Source: Salinivirgaceae bacterium (GTDB lineage: Bacteria > Bacteroidota > Bacteroidia > Bacteroidales > SZUA-534). Taken from it: a DNA stretch of 64,000 nucleotides. The stretch spans positions 62,001-126,000 of the forward strand of contig JAGCNL010000011.1 of the NCBI GenBank assembly GCA_017645945.1, read 5' to 3'. Positions 8,665-17,073 of this stretch are shown one piece after another. Below the pieces are notes generated by a model, which saw nothing but the letters and a program-made list of their open reading frames with translations, did not search any database and was not told the DNA's origin. A program made the translations under genes and the position numbers. Within the stretch, counting starts at the first letter, position 1, and each line of letters opens with the position of its first letter.

Positions 8665-10242
8665 GTGATTAAGGAATATGACTTTCTAGTAATTGGCTCT
8701 GGCGTGGCGGGAATGAGTTACGCACTCAAAGTGGCCAATTCGGGCAAGGGCCGCGTGGCCATCGTCTGCAAAACAACCCTCGAAGAAGCCAATACAGCCA
8801 AGGCACAGGGCGGCATTGCTTCGGTTACCAATCTCAAGGTCGATGATTTCGACAAGCACATTGAAGACACAATGATTGCGGGTGATTTCCTGAGCGACCG
8901 CAAGGCCGTGGAGCAGGTTGTCCGCAACGCGCCGTCGCAGATTGCCGAACTGGTGAAATGGGGCGTCAATTTCGACCGCACTGATAGTGGCGAGTTCGAC
9001 CTTCACCGCGAGGGCGGCCACTCTGAATTCCGAATCCTTCACCACGCCGACGACACGGGTGCCGAGATTCAGCGAGGTCTGATGGAAGCCATCCGCCACA
9101 ATCCAAACATCGATATTCTTGAGAATCACTTTGCTGTGGAGATTATCACGCAGCACCATTTGGGCGTTGAGGTTACACGCCGCACACCTGATATTGAGTG
9201 CTTTGGAGCATATATTCTTAATCCTGAAACCAACAAAATTGATACTTATCTGTCGCGTGTGACTCTAATGGCCACGGGCGGCATCGGTTCCATCTACGCC
9301 ACCACCACCAACCCGAACATCGCCACTGGCGACGGCATTGCAATGGTCTATCGCGCAAAGGGAACCGTGCAGGATATGGAGTTTGTGCAGTTCCATCCGA
9401 CGGCGCTTTTCCACCCCGGTGAGACGCATCCTGCCTACCTTATCACGGAGGCTATGCGCGGCTACGGCGGCATTTTGCGTTTACCGAACGGCGAGGAGTT
9501 TATGCACAAGTACGATGAGCGCCTGAGTCTTGCGCCGCGCGACATTGTGGCACGCGCCATCGACAAGGAGATGAAAATCCACGGTCTCGACCACGTCTGT
9601 CTTGACGTCACACACAAAGACCCCGAGGAGACCAAACACCACTTCCCGAACATCTACGCGAAGTGCCTAAGCATCGGCATCGACATTACAAAACAATATA
9701 TTCCCGTTGCGCCTTGCGCACACTATATGTGCGGTGGCATCAAGGTCGATTTGAACGCCTGCTCGAGCATCAAGCGGCTCTATGCCGTGGGCGAGTGCTC
9801 TTGCACGGGTCTGCACGGTGGTAACCGTCTGGCTTCCAACTCATTGATTGAAGCCGTGGTTTATGCTGACGCTGCCGCGAAACACAGTCTGCAACACATC
9901 GACGAATACTCGTTCAACGAGCGTGTGCCTGAATGGAACGATGAGGGCACGATGACCAATGAGGAGCGCGTGCTTATTGCGCAGGACATACGCGAAGTGG
10001 GACAGATTATGAGCACCTACGTGGGCATTGTCCGCAGCAACCTGCGCTTGAAACGTGCCTGGACCCGTCTGGACCTGCTCTACGAAGAGACCGAAGACCT
10101 TTTCAAACGCGTGAAAGCCACCAAAGAGATTTGTGAGCTGCGTAATATGATTAACGTGGGCTATCTGGTTACACGTCAAGCCATTGAGCGCAAAGAGAGC
10201 CGCGGTCTGCACTTCAATGTCGATTATCCGCCGAAACAATAA
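8665..10242 (+). CDS. nadB: L-aspartate oxidase
   Basis: 525 residues. The enzyme oxidises L-aspartate to iminoaspartate, the first step of de novo NAD synthesis. Visible landmarks are the FAD Rossmann motif GSGVAG (near residue 10), NTAKAQGGIASV, the active-site region HREGGHSEFRILHHADDTGAE, the substrate loop PTALFHPGE...LITEAMRGYGG, and the C-terminal FAD motif GLHGGNRLASNSLIEAVV. Open reading continues 5' into the GH16 gene, but the promoter box at 8633-8640 and the position of the FAD motif favour GTG 8665 (TTG 8659 is an alternative). nadA and nadC are not in the window. Confidence 0.93.
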   Translation: MIKEYDFLVIGSGVAGMSYALKVANSGKGRVAIVCKTTLEEANTAKAQGGIASVTNLKVDDFDKHIEDTMIAGDFLSDRKAVEQVVRNAPSQIAELVKWGVNFDRTDSGEFDLHREGGHSEFRILHHADDTGAEIQRGLMEAIRHNPNIDILENHFAVEIITQHHLGVEVTRRTPDIECFGAYILNPETNKIDTYLSRVTLMATGGIGSIYATTTNPNIATGDGIAMVYRAKGTVQDMEFVQFHPTALFHPGETHPAYLITEAMRGYGGILRLPNGEEFMHKYDERLSLAPRDIVARAIDKEMKIHGLDHVCLDVTHKDPEETKHHFPNIYAKCLSIGIDITKQYIPVAPCAHYMCGGIKVDLNACSSIKRLYAVGECSCTGLHGGNRLASNSLIEAVVYADAAAKHSLQHIDEYSFNERVPEWNDEGTMTNEERVLIAQDIREVGQIMSTYVGIVRSNLRLKRAWTRLDLLYEETEDLFKRVKATKEICELRNMINVGYLVTRQAIERKESRGLHFNVDYPPKQ

Positions 10243-10316
10243 TTTGGGGCCGATGGTAGAGTGATAAAGTTTGTTTATCTTGCAACAACAAGAATTCAAA
10301 AACTTACAACTCTACA

Positions 10317-11606
10317 ATGACCGAAGATTTTCTTCATTTCCTTTGGAAAAACGGGCTGTACTCAACACCGCTCACCGAGTGCTATTCGGGCAGTGCTGTT
10401 GAAGTGCTGAACCCCGGTCTGCACAATCGCGACCAAGGGCCCGATTTTTTCAATGCCCGTGTCCGCATTGGCGATACCATTTGGGCGGGAAATGTTGAAA
10501 TTCATCTGCGCTCGTCAGATTGGCTGCGGCACCGTCACCATACCGACGATCATTACAATAACGTTGTGCTGCATGTGGTGGGGCAGAATGATGCCGAAAT
10601 CCGTAATCAGGCGGGACAACTCATTCCTGCAGTCGAAATACGCTGCCCCCAGCAATTGCTTGAACGATACCAATTCTTAATGCGAACCGACCGTTGGCTG
10701 CCATGCCAGTCGTATATTGCTGATATCGACCCGTTTGTGATGCAGCAGTGGTACGAATCACTGGCTGTTGAACGGCTCGAACAGAAAACCGCGACTATCA
10801 CCGAAAACCTACGGCTCACGCAGAACAATTGGGAAGAGTCGTTTTATTACACTGTTGCACAATCGTTTGGTTTCAAAACCAACTCGCAGCCGTTCCTAAT
10901 GCTTGCGCAGTCGCTGCCGCTCAACGTTATTGCCCACCATAAAAACAGTCTCACGCAGGTTGAAGCGTTGCTTTTCGGTCAAGCCGGATTGCTGCCTGCT
11001 GAACCCGCCGACGATTACACACAGTTGCTTGTGCGCGAGTATAATCATCTGAAAACCAAATACAAGTTAGAGCCTATCGAGAGCCACGTTTGGAAGTTCG
11101 CACGGATGCGCCCAGGCAATCTGCCGACAGTCCGTATAGCGCAGTTGGCGTCGCTCATCAGCAAATCGTCGGCACCGCTGTCAAAAATGGTTGAGTGCCA
11201 AACGGTTGACGATGTAAAACATCTTTTTGCAACCAGTATTTCCGACTTTTGGCTCACTCACTATGTTTTTGAAAAACCATCGGCTCGGAAAGACAAGAAT
11301 TTGGGCGATTCATCGCTCAATCTGCTTGTAATCAATGCATTTGTACCTTTTATGTTCCACTACGGCAAAAGCCTTGGCAAGACGGAACTCACCGACCGCG
11401 CACTGCAGTGGCTTGAAGATGTGCCAGCCGAGAAAAACACCATTATCAGTCAATGGGAAAAGTTCGGTATTAAAGCAAAATGCGCGCTAGAGAGCCAAGC
11501 ACTCATTCAATTGGCTAACTGCTACTGCCAGAAAAAACAATGTCTGAAATGCCGCGTGGGGCGGCAGGTGATGGTTGTTCAGCCAACCAACGGCTTAAGC
11601 AAATAA
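10317..11606 (+). CDS. DUF2851 family protein
   Basis: 429 residues with the conserved N-terminus of this Bacteroidetes family: FLHFLWKNG, then GPDFFNARVRIG, then WAGNVEIHLRSSDW and DDHYNNVVLHVV (residues 6-90). The family is uncharacterised; the pattern of conserved acidic and NVEIH-type residues in the first 100 positions looks enzymatic, possibly nuclease-like, but that is a guess. The C-terminus has a Cys cluster (CYCQKKQCLKC). No signal peptide is present, so it is cytoplasmic. The last 28 bp overlap the 3' end of the convergent kinase gene. Confidence 0.8.
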   Translation: MTEDFLHFLWKNGLYSTPLTECYSGSAVEVLNPGLHNRDQGPDFFNARVRIGDTIWAGNVEIHLRSSDWLRHRHHTDDHYNNVVLHVVGQNDAEIRNQAGQLIPAVEIRCPQQLLERYQFLMRTDRWLPCQSYIADIDPFVMQQWYESLAVERLEQKTATITENLRLTQNNWEESFYYTVAQSFGFKTNSQPFLMLAQSLPLNVIAHHKNSLTQVEALLFGQAGLLPAEPADDYTQLLVREYNHLKTKYKLEPIESHVWKFARMRPGNLPTVRIAQLASLISKSSAPLSKMVECQTVDDVKHLFATSISDFWLTHYVFEKPSARKDKNLGDSSLNLLVINAFVPFMFHYGKSLGKTELTDRALQWLEDVPAEKNTIISQWEKFGIKAKCALESQALIQLANCYCQKKQCLKCRVGRQVMVVQPTNGLSK

Positions 11607-12406
11607 CTGAAATCAAGCGGTATACGCATTTCAGCAACACATCCGCGCGGCTCACCGTCAACCCTTTCTTTAGCCGAATAACTTATCGTGATTTTCTGGT
11701 CGTTAATGGCATTCAACCGCGTGATCATCTCGCTGAGTACCTTGATGTTATGCGGCTGGTCAATGTCGGATTTGGGGTTGCGGAAAAGACCATCATCCGA
11801 AACGGTCACCACCAGCACGTTGTTGTTCTTGTCCTCGTCAATTGTCAGGGTAATGTGGCCTGGCTCCTGCCGCGACAGCACTCCTTTCTTCAACGCATTC
11901 TCGATAAGGCAGAAAATGCTGAACGACGGCACTTTAGCCATGTCGTTCACGTAGGGCATCATCTTGAAAGTGAAGTCGAACTGCTCTTTGAACCTGAATT
12001 TTTCAAGCGTCAAGTAGTTCTTGATGAAACCCACCTCAACGCTCAATTCATGGCCGAAATGGCCAATATTTTCAAGCGATGTACGCATCAGTTTCGACAG
12101 CGTGCCCAGATTTTCTGAAGCCGTGTTCGTGTCGTCCTTGTGGATTGAATACGAAACCGAGTTGATGGCGTTGAACAGAAAATGCGGATCAAGCGATGTT
12201 TTTATCAGATTGGTTTTCAAGTCGAAATAAGCAGCCTGGCTTTCAAGAGCCTTTTTGTTCTGCTGCTTCTGAACCAGCAACGCAACCGCGGCGGCAACGG
12301 CCAAAATGAGTATCACAATGAGTTTTGCGGCGAAGGTTTCTGCAAAATAACTCGCCAGCACGATAGCTGCCAGCACAACGGCGGCAACAATAAGATTACG
12401 TTTCAT
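11579..12406 (-). CDS. LytS/YehU-type sensor histidine kinase
   Basis: 275 residues. Two hydrophobic segments (about 4-22 and 28-44) are followed by a coiled stretch and the His_kinase motif LDPHFLFNAINSVSY, whose His is the phosphoacceptor. An N-box LIENALKKG and a reduced G-box VSDDG follow. There is no sensory domain beyond the membrane hairpin. Family members usually signal to a LytTR response regulator, but none lies in the window. Its ATG overlaps the TGA of the upstream polyprenyl synthase gene (ATGA), so translation is coupled, which hints at sensing of isoprenoid or envelope state. Confidence 0.8.
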   Translation of the reverse strand: MKRNLIVAAVVLAAIVLASYFAETFAAKLIVILILAVAAAVALLVQKQQNKKALESQAAYFDLKTNLIKTSLDPHFLFNAINSVSYSIHKDDTNTASENLGTLSKLMRTSLENIGHFGHELSVEVGFIKNYLTLEKFRFKEQFDFTFKMMPYVNDMAKVPSFSIFCLIENALKKGVLSRQEPGHITLTIDEDKNNNVLVVTVSDDGLFRNPKSDIDQPHNIKVLSEMITRLNAINDQKITISYSAKERVDGEPRGCVAEMRIPLDFSYLLKPLVG

Positions 12407-13377
12407 TTTTTTCGCGATATAGTGTAATCAATCAGGTCGATAAGCGACTGTCGAGCCTCGTTGTCGGGCGTTTCGGCAAGCACCGCTTTAGCCTTCTCCA
12501 CATATTCGGCCATCACCGTCTGCGCGTGCTCAATGCCACCGTGACGGCGCACAAAATCCATCAGCGTTTCAATGTCGGCATCGGTTTTTACCTTTTGGCA
12601 AAGGATTTTAATCATCCGTCGGCGTTCAGCAGGCTCACTTTTTTGCAGCGAGTGCATCAGCGGAAGCGTTATTTTGCGTTCACGAAGGTCGTTGCCAGCA
12701 GGTTTGCCAAATATGCCATTTGTTTCATAATCAAACAAATCGTCGCGGATTTGAAAAGCGATGCCTATGTACTCACCCAAATTTTCCATCCGCTCCACAT
12801 CGGCCGCCGACGCTCCAACCGAGCAGGCGCCAGCAGTTGTGCAGGCAATCATCAGAGCGGCCGTTTTCTTGCGGATAACGTCGAAATATGTCTGATTATC
12901 GATGTTCAGATGCCTTGCCTTTTCAATTTGCAGCAACTCGCCCTCGCTCATCTCTTCAACAGCTTTTGACACAATCTCAAGCTGCTTGTACTCGGTTTTA
13001 TTCACTGCAAGCAGCAAACCACGAGCCAGCAGGTAATCGCCCAAAAGCACAGCCACTTTGTTCTTCCAAATGGCGTTCACCGACCAGAAACCGCGCCTTT
13101 TGTCCGACTCATCCACCACATCATCGTGAACAAGCGAAGCCGTATGCATCAGCTCGATGAGTGCGGCGGCATGGTAGGTGTGCTCGTTGACAGCTCCGTA
13201 GAGTTTGGCCGTCAGAAACACCAGCATAGGCCTGATCTGCTTGCCTTTCTGCTTCTGCACATAGAACAACAGCAAGTCGAGCAGCCGCGTGCCACTGCGC
13301 AGGAAATCGCGGAAAAAGGGCTGGAATTTGTCCATTTCCGCTTTGATAGGTGCCTTGATAGTCTGCAAATCAGCCAT
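12403..13377 (-). CDS. Polyprenyl (trans-isoprenyl) diphosphate synthase
   Basis: 324 residues. It condenses isopentenyl diphosphate onto an allylic primer to make a long-chain polyprenyl diphosphate, probably for menaquinone. The first Asp-rich motif is LVHDDVVDESDKRRG and the second is FQIRDDLFDYE; GKQIRPML and the KTAALM helix also fit. Chain length cannot be set from sequence by eye. ATG 13375-13377 was chosen because the next upstream start (TTG 13395) overlaps the TACTTTTG promoter box. The gene is followed by the kinase with an ATGA overlap. Confidence 0.9.
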   Translation of the reverse strand: MADLQTIKAPIKAEMDKFQPFFRDFLRSGTRLLDLLLFYVQKQKGKQIRPMLVFLTAKLYGAVNEHTYHAAALIELMHTASLVHDDVVDESDKRRGFWSVNAIWKNKVAVLLGDYLLARGLLLAVNKTEYKQLEIVSKAVEEMSEGELLQIEKARHLNIDNQTYFDVIRKKTAALMIACTTAGACSVGASAADVERMENLGEYIGIAFQIRDDLFDYETNGIFGKPAGNDLRERKITLPLMHSLQKSEPAERRRMIKILCQKVKTDADIETLMDFVRRHGGIEHAQTVMAEYVEKAKAVLAETPDNEARQSLIDLIDYTISRKK

Positions 13378-13392
13378 TCGTAGGTTTTTCGC

Positions 13393-13400
13393 CAAAAGTA
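13393..13400 (-). promoter_or_regulatory. -7 box of the polyprenyl synthase/kinase operon
   Basis: The reverse strand reads TACTTTTG (perfect TAnnTTTG) 15 bp before the ATG at 13377. Confidence 0.5.
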
Positions 13401-13453
13401 AATATTATTTGATGTTATGCGATGTCGACGGGCATTTTTCGTAGTTTGTCTTA

Positions 13454-13494
13454 AAACACAAAACGCGACTCTCTCCGAGCCGCGTTTCGTGTTT
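13454..13494 (-). terminator. Terminator of the greA-HIT operon
   Basis: Long inverted repeat: 13454-13471 pairs with 13477-13494 around a 5-nt loop. On the reverse strand it is followed by TTTT. It lies directly after the HIT gene stop. Confidence 0.75.
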
Positions 13495-13509
13495 ATTACC
13501 AATCAATTA

Positions 13510-13902
13510 CTACTCAAACTCTTTACTGATTTTCTCGGCGATGGCTACAAATTCTTCTTTTGTCAGCTCCTGTTTCTTGTCGAAACGCACGTCAGCCTCG
13601 CTGTTCATCGGAATCAGATGGATGTGAGCGTGCGGCACTTCGAGACCAAGAACAACCACAGCCACCTTCTTGCACGGAATAGCCTTTTTAATGGCTTTTG
13701 CCACGCGCTGCGCAAACTGGTGCAGACCACCAAGAACTGACGGCTCAAGGTCGAAAATGTAGTCAACCTCCTGCTTCGGAATCACCAGCACGTGCCCTTT
13801 CTGCACGGGGCTGATGTCGAGAAACGCAAAATAGTCCTTGTCCTCTGCTATCTTATAGCAAGGAATTTCACCATTGACAATTTTTGTGAAAATTGATGCC
13901 AT
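13510..13902 (-). CDS. HIT family nucleotide-binding protein
   Basis: 130 residues, full length for the Hint branch of the histidine triad family. It opens with SIFTKIVNGEIPCYKIAED and ends its fold with the triad VPHAHIHLIPMN, whose second and third His act on nucleoside phosphoramidates or similar AMP conjugates. It is soluble and cytoplasmic. It starts 3 bp after the greA stop, so both are on one transcript that ends in the hairpin at 13454-13494. The physiological substrate is not known for this branch. Confidence 0.92.
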   Translation of the reverse strand: MASIFTKIVNGEIPCYKIAEDKDYFAFLDISPVQKGHVLVIPKQEVDYIFDLEPSVLGGLHQFAQRVAKAIKKAIPCKKVAVVVLGLEVPHAHIHLIPMNSEADVRFDKKQELTKEEFVAIAEKISKEFE

Positions 13903-13905
13903 GAC

Positions 13906-14385
13906 TTACGATATTGGACCGATTTCAACAATCTCAAACTTCATGATTCCGTTCGGAACCTTAACCTCAGCCACATCGCCAACTTTGTGGCCCATCAGGC
14001 CCTGTGCAATCGGTGTGTTGACCGAAATCTTGAACTCCTTCAGGTTGGCCTCGGTTTCCGAAACAATGCTGTAAGTCATTGTGGCGCCATTTGCCACGTT
14101 CTTGATTTTCACCTTCGAAAGGATTTGCACCTTGCTGAAGTCAAGTTTCGACTCGTCGATGACGCGTGAGTTTATGATTTTCGCCTCAAGTTGCGATATT
14201 TTCAATTCCAACAGGCCCTGAGCCTCTTTTGCGGCATCGTACTCCGCATTCTCTGACAGGTCGCCCTTGTCTCTCGCTTCGGCAATGGCCTGCGAAATGC
14301 GGGGACGCTCCACTGATTTCAGATACTCCACTTCAGCCACGAGTTTCTTCAACCCTTCGCTTGTGATGTAGGATACTTTGTCCAT
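13906..14385 (-). CDS. greA: Transcription elongation factor GreA
   Basis: 159 residues, the usual length. The N-terminal coiled coil carries the acidic tip region with GDLSENAEYDAAKE, which enters the RNA polymerase secondary channel and stimulates cleavage of backtracked RNA. The C-terminal FKBP-like domain reads TPIAQGLMGHKVGDVAEVKVPNG. The ATG at 14385 gives the conserved N-terminus (VSYITSEGLKKL). It is first in an operon with the HIT gene and separated from the upstream secreted-protein operon by a terminator. Confidence 0.95.
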   Translation of the reverse strand: MDKVSYITSEGLKKLVAEVEYLKSVERPRISQAIAEARDKGDLSENAEYDAAKEAQGLLELKISQLEAKIINSRVIDESKLDFSKVQILSKVKIKNVANGATMTYSIVSETEANLKEFKISVNTPIAQGLMGHKVGDVAEVKVPNGIMKFEIVEIGPIS

Positions 14386-14407
14386 GTCTTTAATCTTTAA
14401 AAAATTA

Positions 14408-14446
14408 TATAAAACAAAAAGAATCCCGCAGTACGCGGAACTCTTT
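14408..14446 (-). terminator. Terminator of the secreted protein operon upstream of greA
   Basis: A 12-bp stem with two wobble pairs (14418-14429 with 14435-14446) has a 5-nt loop and runs into a reverse-strand T-rich tract (14417-14408). It separates the two reverse-strand units. Confidence 0.7.
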
Positions 14447-14507
14447 CGGTTAGCAAATATACTGTTTTTTTGTTAAAGTCCGCCTAAAAGTCGGATTTTA
14501 ACGCTTT

Positions 14508-14942
14508 TTATTTTTCCTTGAATCCTACCAGTATTGATACACAACCGCTTTTGGACTCTTCGTCGGTGGTGTTTTCAGGCACGCTCACTTCAACTGTCAG
14601 CAATTGGGTTGAGTTGGTCGAGAAGTCCCAGTAGTCGGTGTAGTTGTGGTCAGCGTTGGTGAACAATTCCTTGCCCTGAAGGTCGAGCAGGCGGAAAGTC
14701 ACATCGCCCAGACCATCTGAACAAACCACAATGCGGTAATCCTGATTGCTGTAGAAGGTAAGCATCAGCTCTGCCATGTCGCCCTGGTTCAGAACGGCGC
14801 TGTTCATCTGTCCGTTGTAGATATATGGTGCAAGTTTTGGCTTGCATTCGTTCTTGATAAATGTCTTGCACTGTGCCTCAGCACCAAAGTTTATGGCCAG
14901 ACAAAGTGCGGCAGCCGATAAAACGCTTATTAACTTTTTCAT
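14508..14942 (-). CDS. Secreted beta-rich protein, unknown function
   Basis: 144 residues from MKKLIS. The signal peptide ends near AEAQ, so it is exported. The mature protein has four Cys (QCKTFIKNEC near the N-terminus, VVCSDG, KSGC near the C-terminus) that could form two disulfides, and reads as a small beta sandwich (VTFRLLDLQGKELF, LLTVEVSVPENT), similar in feel to pre-peptidase C-terminal domains. No confident family is assigned. The start at 14942 is preferred over the longer ORF (14975), whose extension overlaps the upstream gene. It follows the lipoprotein at 14968 by 25 bp in one operon. Confidence 0.7.
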   Translation of the reverse strand: MKKLISVLSAAALCLAINFGAEAQCKTFIKNECKPKLAPYIYNGQMNSAVLNQGDMAELMLTFYSNQDYRIVVCSDGLGDVTFRLLDLQGKELFTNADHNYTDYWDFSTNSTQLLTVEVSVPENTTDEESKSGCVSILVGFKEK

Positions 14943-14967
14943 CTTTCTAACTTTATTCGTTAACGGG

Positions 14968-15861
14968 TTATCCAATTATTTTGCTTCTGATGCCCTTGAT
15001 CAAGTCGGCTATTTCCTTCAGCTGTTCCTTGGTCATGTTCACCGTCACCGGAGCGTCAATGCTGGTCACGTGGTCATCCTGATCGGTATTGACAACAACC
15101 GATTTGTCGTAAGTGACTTCAATCGAGTTGTAGATGTCCTGAACCTTGTTGAAATCATCAATCAGCGACGAAACCTCAGGTGTCTCATTATAGGTGTTGA
15201 GCAGATTGACAAGGTTTGCAACTGTATATTTCTGGTCAACAATGTTGTTGATGATGTCGTCCTTTGCGTTTGGCTCAGAGGCAAGGGTTGTTGCGAAATA
15301 CATTCCCTCAATCCATGCTCCTGCCAGAATGAGCGATGCTGTCATATCGCGCTCGTTCTCTTTCAGATAGCTGTCGGCACGTGCGTAAGTGTCTGAAATG
15401 ATGTAGAATATCGAGTCGCGGTTCTCGAGGCTCTGCTCAATGCGGTTGATGGTCTCCGAACCTTCCTCCTCGGGAATCTGCAATTTTTCGGTAACTTTCT
15501 TGATTACTGACAGATAGTTGATGGCTTCCTGCAGCTGGTCGTAAACGCGGCAGTAGCAAAGGTCGGCGCCGTAGATGCCGAAGTTGAGCGCCAGGCTGCT
15601 CGATGTGTTGTACTTCTCGAGGTTGTCGGCCGAGTTCAGCATGTCGCTGTTGAAAGGCTCCTCTGTCTTGAGAAGTGTCTGTGTAATTTCAACTGGCGAC
15701 GGCAGATTGAAGAATATTCTCTTCACAGTTGCCTCACATTCGCTGCTGTCAATGGTCATCGCGCTCTTGAGTTGTTGCTCTTTCAGTCTTTTACTTTCGC
15801 TTGTACACGCCACTGCGAGACATGCAATAAAGATAGGCAACACTTTGTATGTCAGCTTCAT
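14968..15861 (-). CDS. Lipoprotein of unknown function, mostly helical
   Basis: 297 residues. The signal ends in a lipobox AVAC (Cys19), so it is a membrane-anchored lipoprotein. The mature part is mainly helical, with repeated Glu/Lys/Asn-rich amphipathic stretches. A run of small hydrophobic residues (SLILAGAWIEGMYFATTLA) is notable in its middle. I do not recognise the family. It is first in an operon with the secreted protein at 14508-14942. ATG 15861 is used because the longer ORF start (15897) would place 12 non-signal residues before the export signal. Confidence 0.7.
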   Translation of the reverse strand: MKLTYKVLPIFIACLAVACTSESKRLKEQQLKSAMTIDSSECEATVKRIFFNLPSPVEITQTLLKTEEPFNSDMLNSADNLEKYNTSSSLALNFGIYGADLCYCRVYDQLQEAINYLSVIKKVTEKLQIPEEEGSETINRIEQSLENRDSIFYIISDTYARADSYLKENERDMTASLILAGAWIEGMYFATTLASEPNAKDDIINNIVDQKYTVANLVNLLNTYNETPEVSSLIDDFNKVQDIYNSIEVTYDKSVVVNTDQDDHVTSIDAPVTVNMTKEQLKEIADLIKGIRSKIIG

Positions 15862-15929
15862 ATGCTTATAAATTAAGGTTTTCGGCAAAAACACCATTCA
15901 AAAACGAATGTTCTTTTTTGCACACGAGC

Positions 15930-15937
15930 CAAAGTTA
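15930..15937 (-). promoter_or_regulatory. -7 box of the 15861-14508 operon
   Basis: The reverse strand reads TAACTTTG, a perfect TAnnTTTG match about 68 bp upstream of the start, leaving a leader of roughly 60 nt. Confidence 0.4.
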
Positions 15938-16024
15938 AACAAAAATTGTGCATTTATGTTAATGGCCGCTGCATTTTTTTGTTTTAGTGCAAAAAAGGCC
16001 GAAAAACGGAATTATCACACCATT

Positions 16025-16058
16025 TAAAATAAAAAAAGCCGGACTCTGCTGCCCGGCT
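16025..16058 (-). terminator. Terminator of the AsmA-like/Dsb-like operon
   Basis: The stem AGCCGG/CCGGCT (16037-16042 with 16053-16058) has a 10-nt loop and is followed on the reverse strand by a T-rich tract (16036-16025), just after the small lipoprotein gene. Confidence 0.75.
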
Positions 16059-16080
16059 CTTATCATTTTGTCACACAATT

Positions 16081-16404
16081 TTAAATTGCACGTATTGCGT
16101 CCACGCGGATGCGGTCAATCAAGCGCTTCGACTGCGCGTTCAGCTGCTTGGTGATTTCAAACTTGTCCATTTTTGAGGCATTCGGACACATGGCGTCAAT
16201 AAGCGCGTTCACATCTGTGTATTTCTTGCCTTCATAAGTATAATATACTTCACCTGTCTCCTCGTCGCTGCAGATTTCAGCTTTTGTAACATCGCATGAT
16301 TCTGTTTTGTCAGCACGCTCGCAAGCCGATTCAAGCTCTTCGTCGCCACATGCAGTCAGTCCCATAACTGCAAACAAGGCTATTGGCAATAAAATCTTTT
16401 TCAT
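16081..16404 (-). CDS. Small Cys-rich lipoprotein, unknown function
   Basis: 107 residues. The lipobox is LTAC (Cys19). The acidic mature part holds four further Cys (C28, C37, C45, C73) spaced so that two disulfides are plausible, and ends in an amphipathic basic helix. I do not recognise a family. It is last in an operon with a Dsb-like thiol protein (24 bp upstream), so it may be a substrate or partner of that protein; this is inference from position and Cys content. A terminator follows directly. Confidence 0.65.
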   Translation of the reverse strand: MKKILLPIALFAVMGLTACGDEELESACERADKTESCDVTKAEICSDEETGEVYYTYEGKKYTDVNALIDAMCPNASKMDKFEITKQLNAQSKRLIDRIRVDAIRAI

Positions 16405-16428
16405 CTCAATTTAAATTTAAGTTAGTAA

Positions 16429-17070
16429 TCAATTAATCCTTCCCAACTCATAATCAATTATCTCACAAAAGCGGTCAACATCACGGCGTCCGCCATACAG
16501 ATGACCAGCAACTACAAATATAGGTGTTCCTTTTGAACTTGTTGCACTAAATAGCAGATTATTTTTTTTGATGTACGAAAAATCGTCTGACAGAAGACAC
16601 TCCGCCAACATTGGATTGCTATTGATTATGTCGTCAATCAGCTGGCGGAATTCATCAGTATAAACCGCGGAAGGGTCAGAAAGAAGGAGTTCCAGAATGC
16701 CATCGGCATTGCCATTTTGGTTCATACAGGAAGCCAGTTGCAGAGCCGACATCATGTCGGGGTTTTCGGCCATATCAATAGGCTTCACCACCAAACGCAC
16801 CTCGCCGTTGTCGATGTAGCGGCTGCGGATTATCGGCAAATCCAGATTCAGAAAAGCACGGCAATGGCGGCATGTGTAGCTTGCAAACATGTAAATTGTC
16901 AGGCGTGCAGTGTCGGAACCATAGCAAATGTCAAAGTTGCTGTCAGTAATCTCGACATCAGTGTTGCGAAATCGCAGACGGCGCTGCTCGCGGCTGCCAA
17001 ACCACCAGCCAAATATCGCGGCAGCGCACACCGACAGTGCGACCGACACCAGCAGAATCCGTCGTTTCAT
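16429..17070 (-). CDS. DsbA-like thioredoxin-fold protein, membrane-anchored
   Basis: 213 residues. An N-terminal hydrophobic segment (about 5-23) acts as signal or anchor. The active site reads FASYTCRHCRAF, a CxxC inside a DsbA/Thioredoxin_4-type context, and the cis-proline loop is KGTPIFVV. The helical insert between them fits DsbA-like rather than plain thioredoxin. It would form or shuffle disulfides in the periplasm. It begins 3 bp after the stop of the AsmA-like gene and precedes the Cys-rich lipoprotein. No DsbB-like partner is in the window. Confidence 0.8.
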   Translation of the reverse strand: MKRRILLVSVALSVCAAAIFGWWFGSREQRRLRFRNTDVEITDSNFDICYGSDTARLTIYMFASYTCRHCRAFLNLDLPIIRSRYIDNGEVRLVVKPIDMAENPDMMSALQLASCMNQNGNADGILELLLSDPSAVYTDEFRQLIDDIINSNPMLAECLLSDDFSYIKKNNLLFSATSSKGTPIFVVAGHLYGGRRDVDRFCEIIDYELGRIN

Positions 17071-17073
17071 CGC

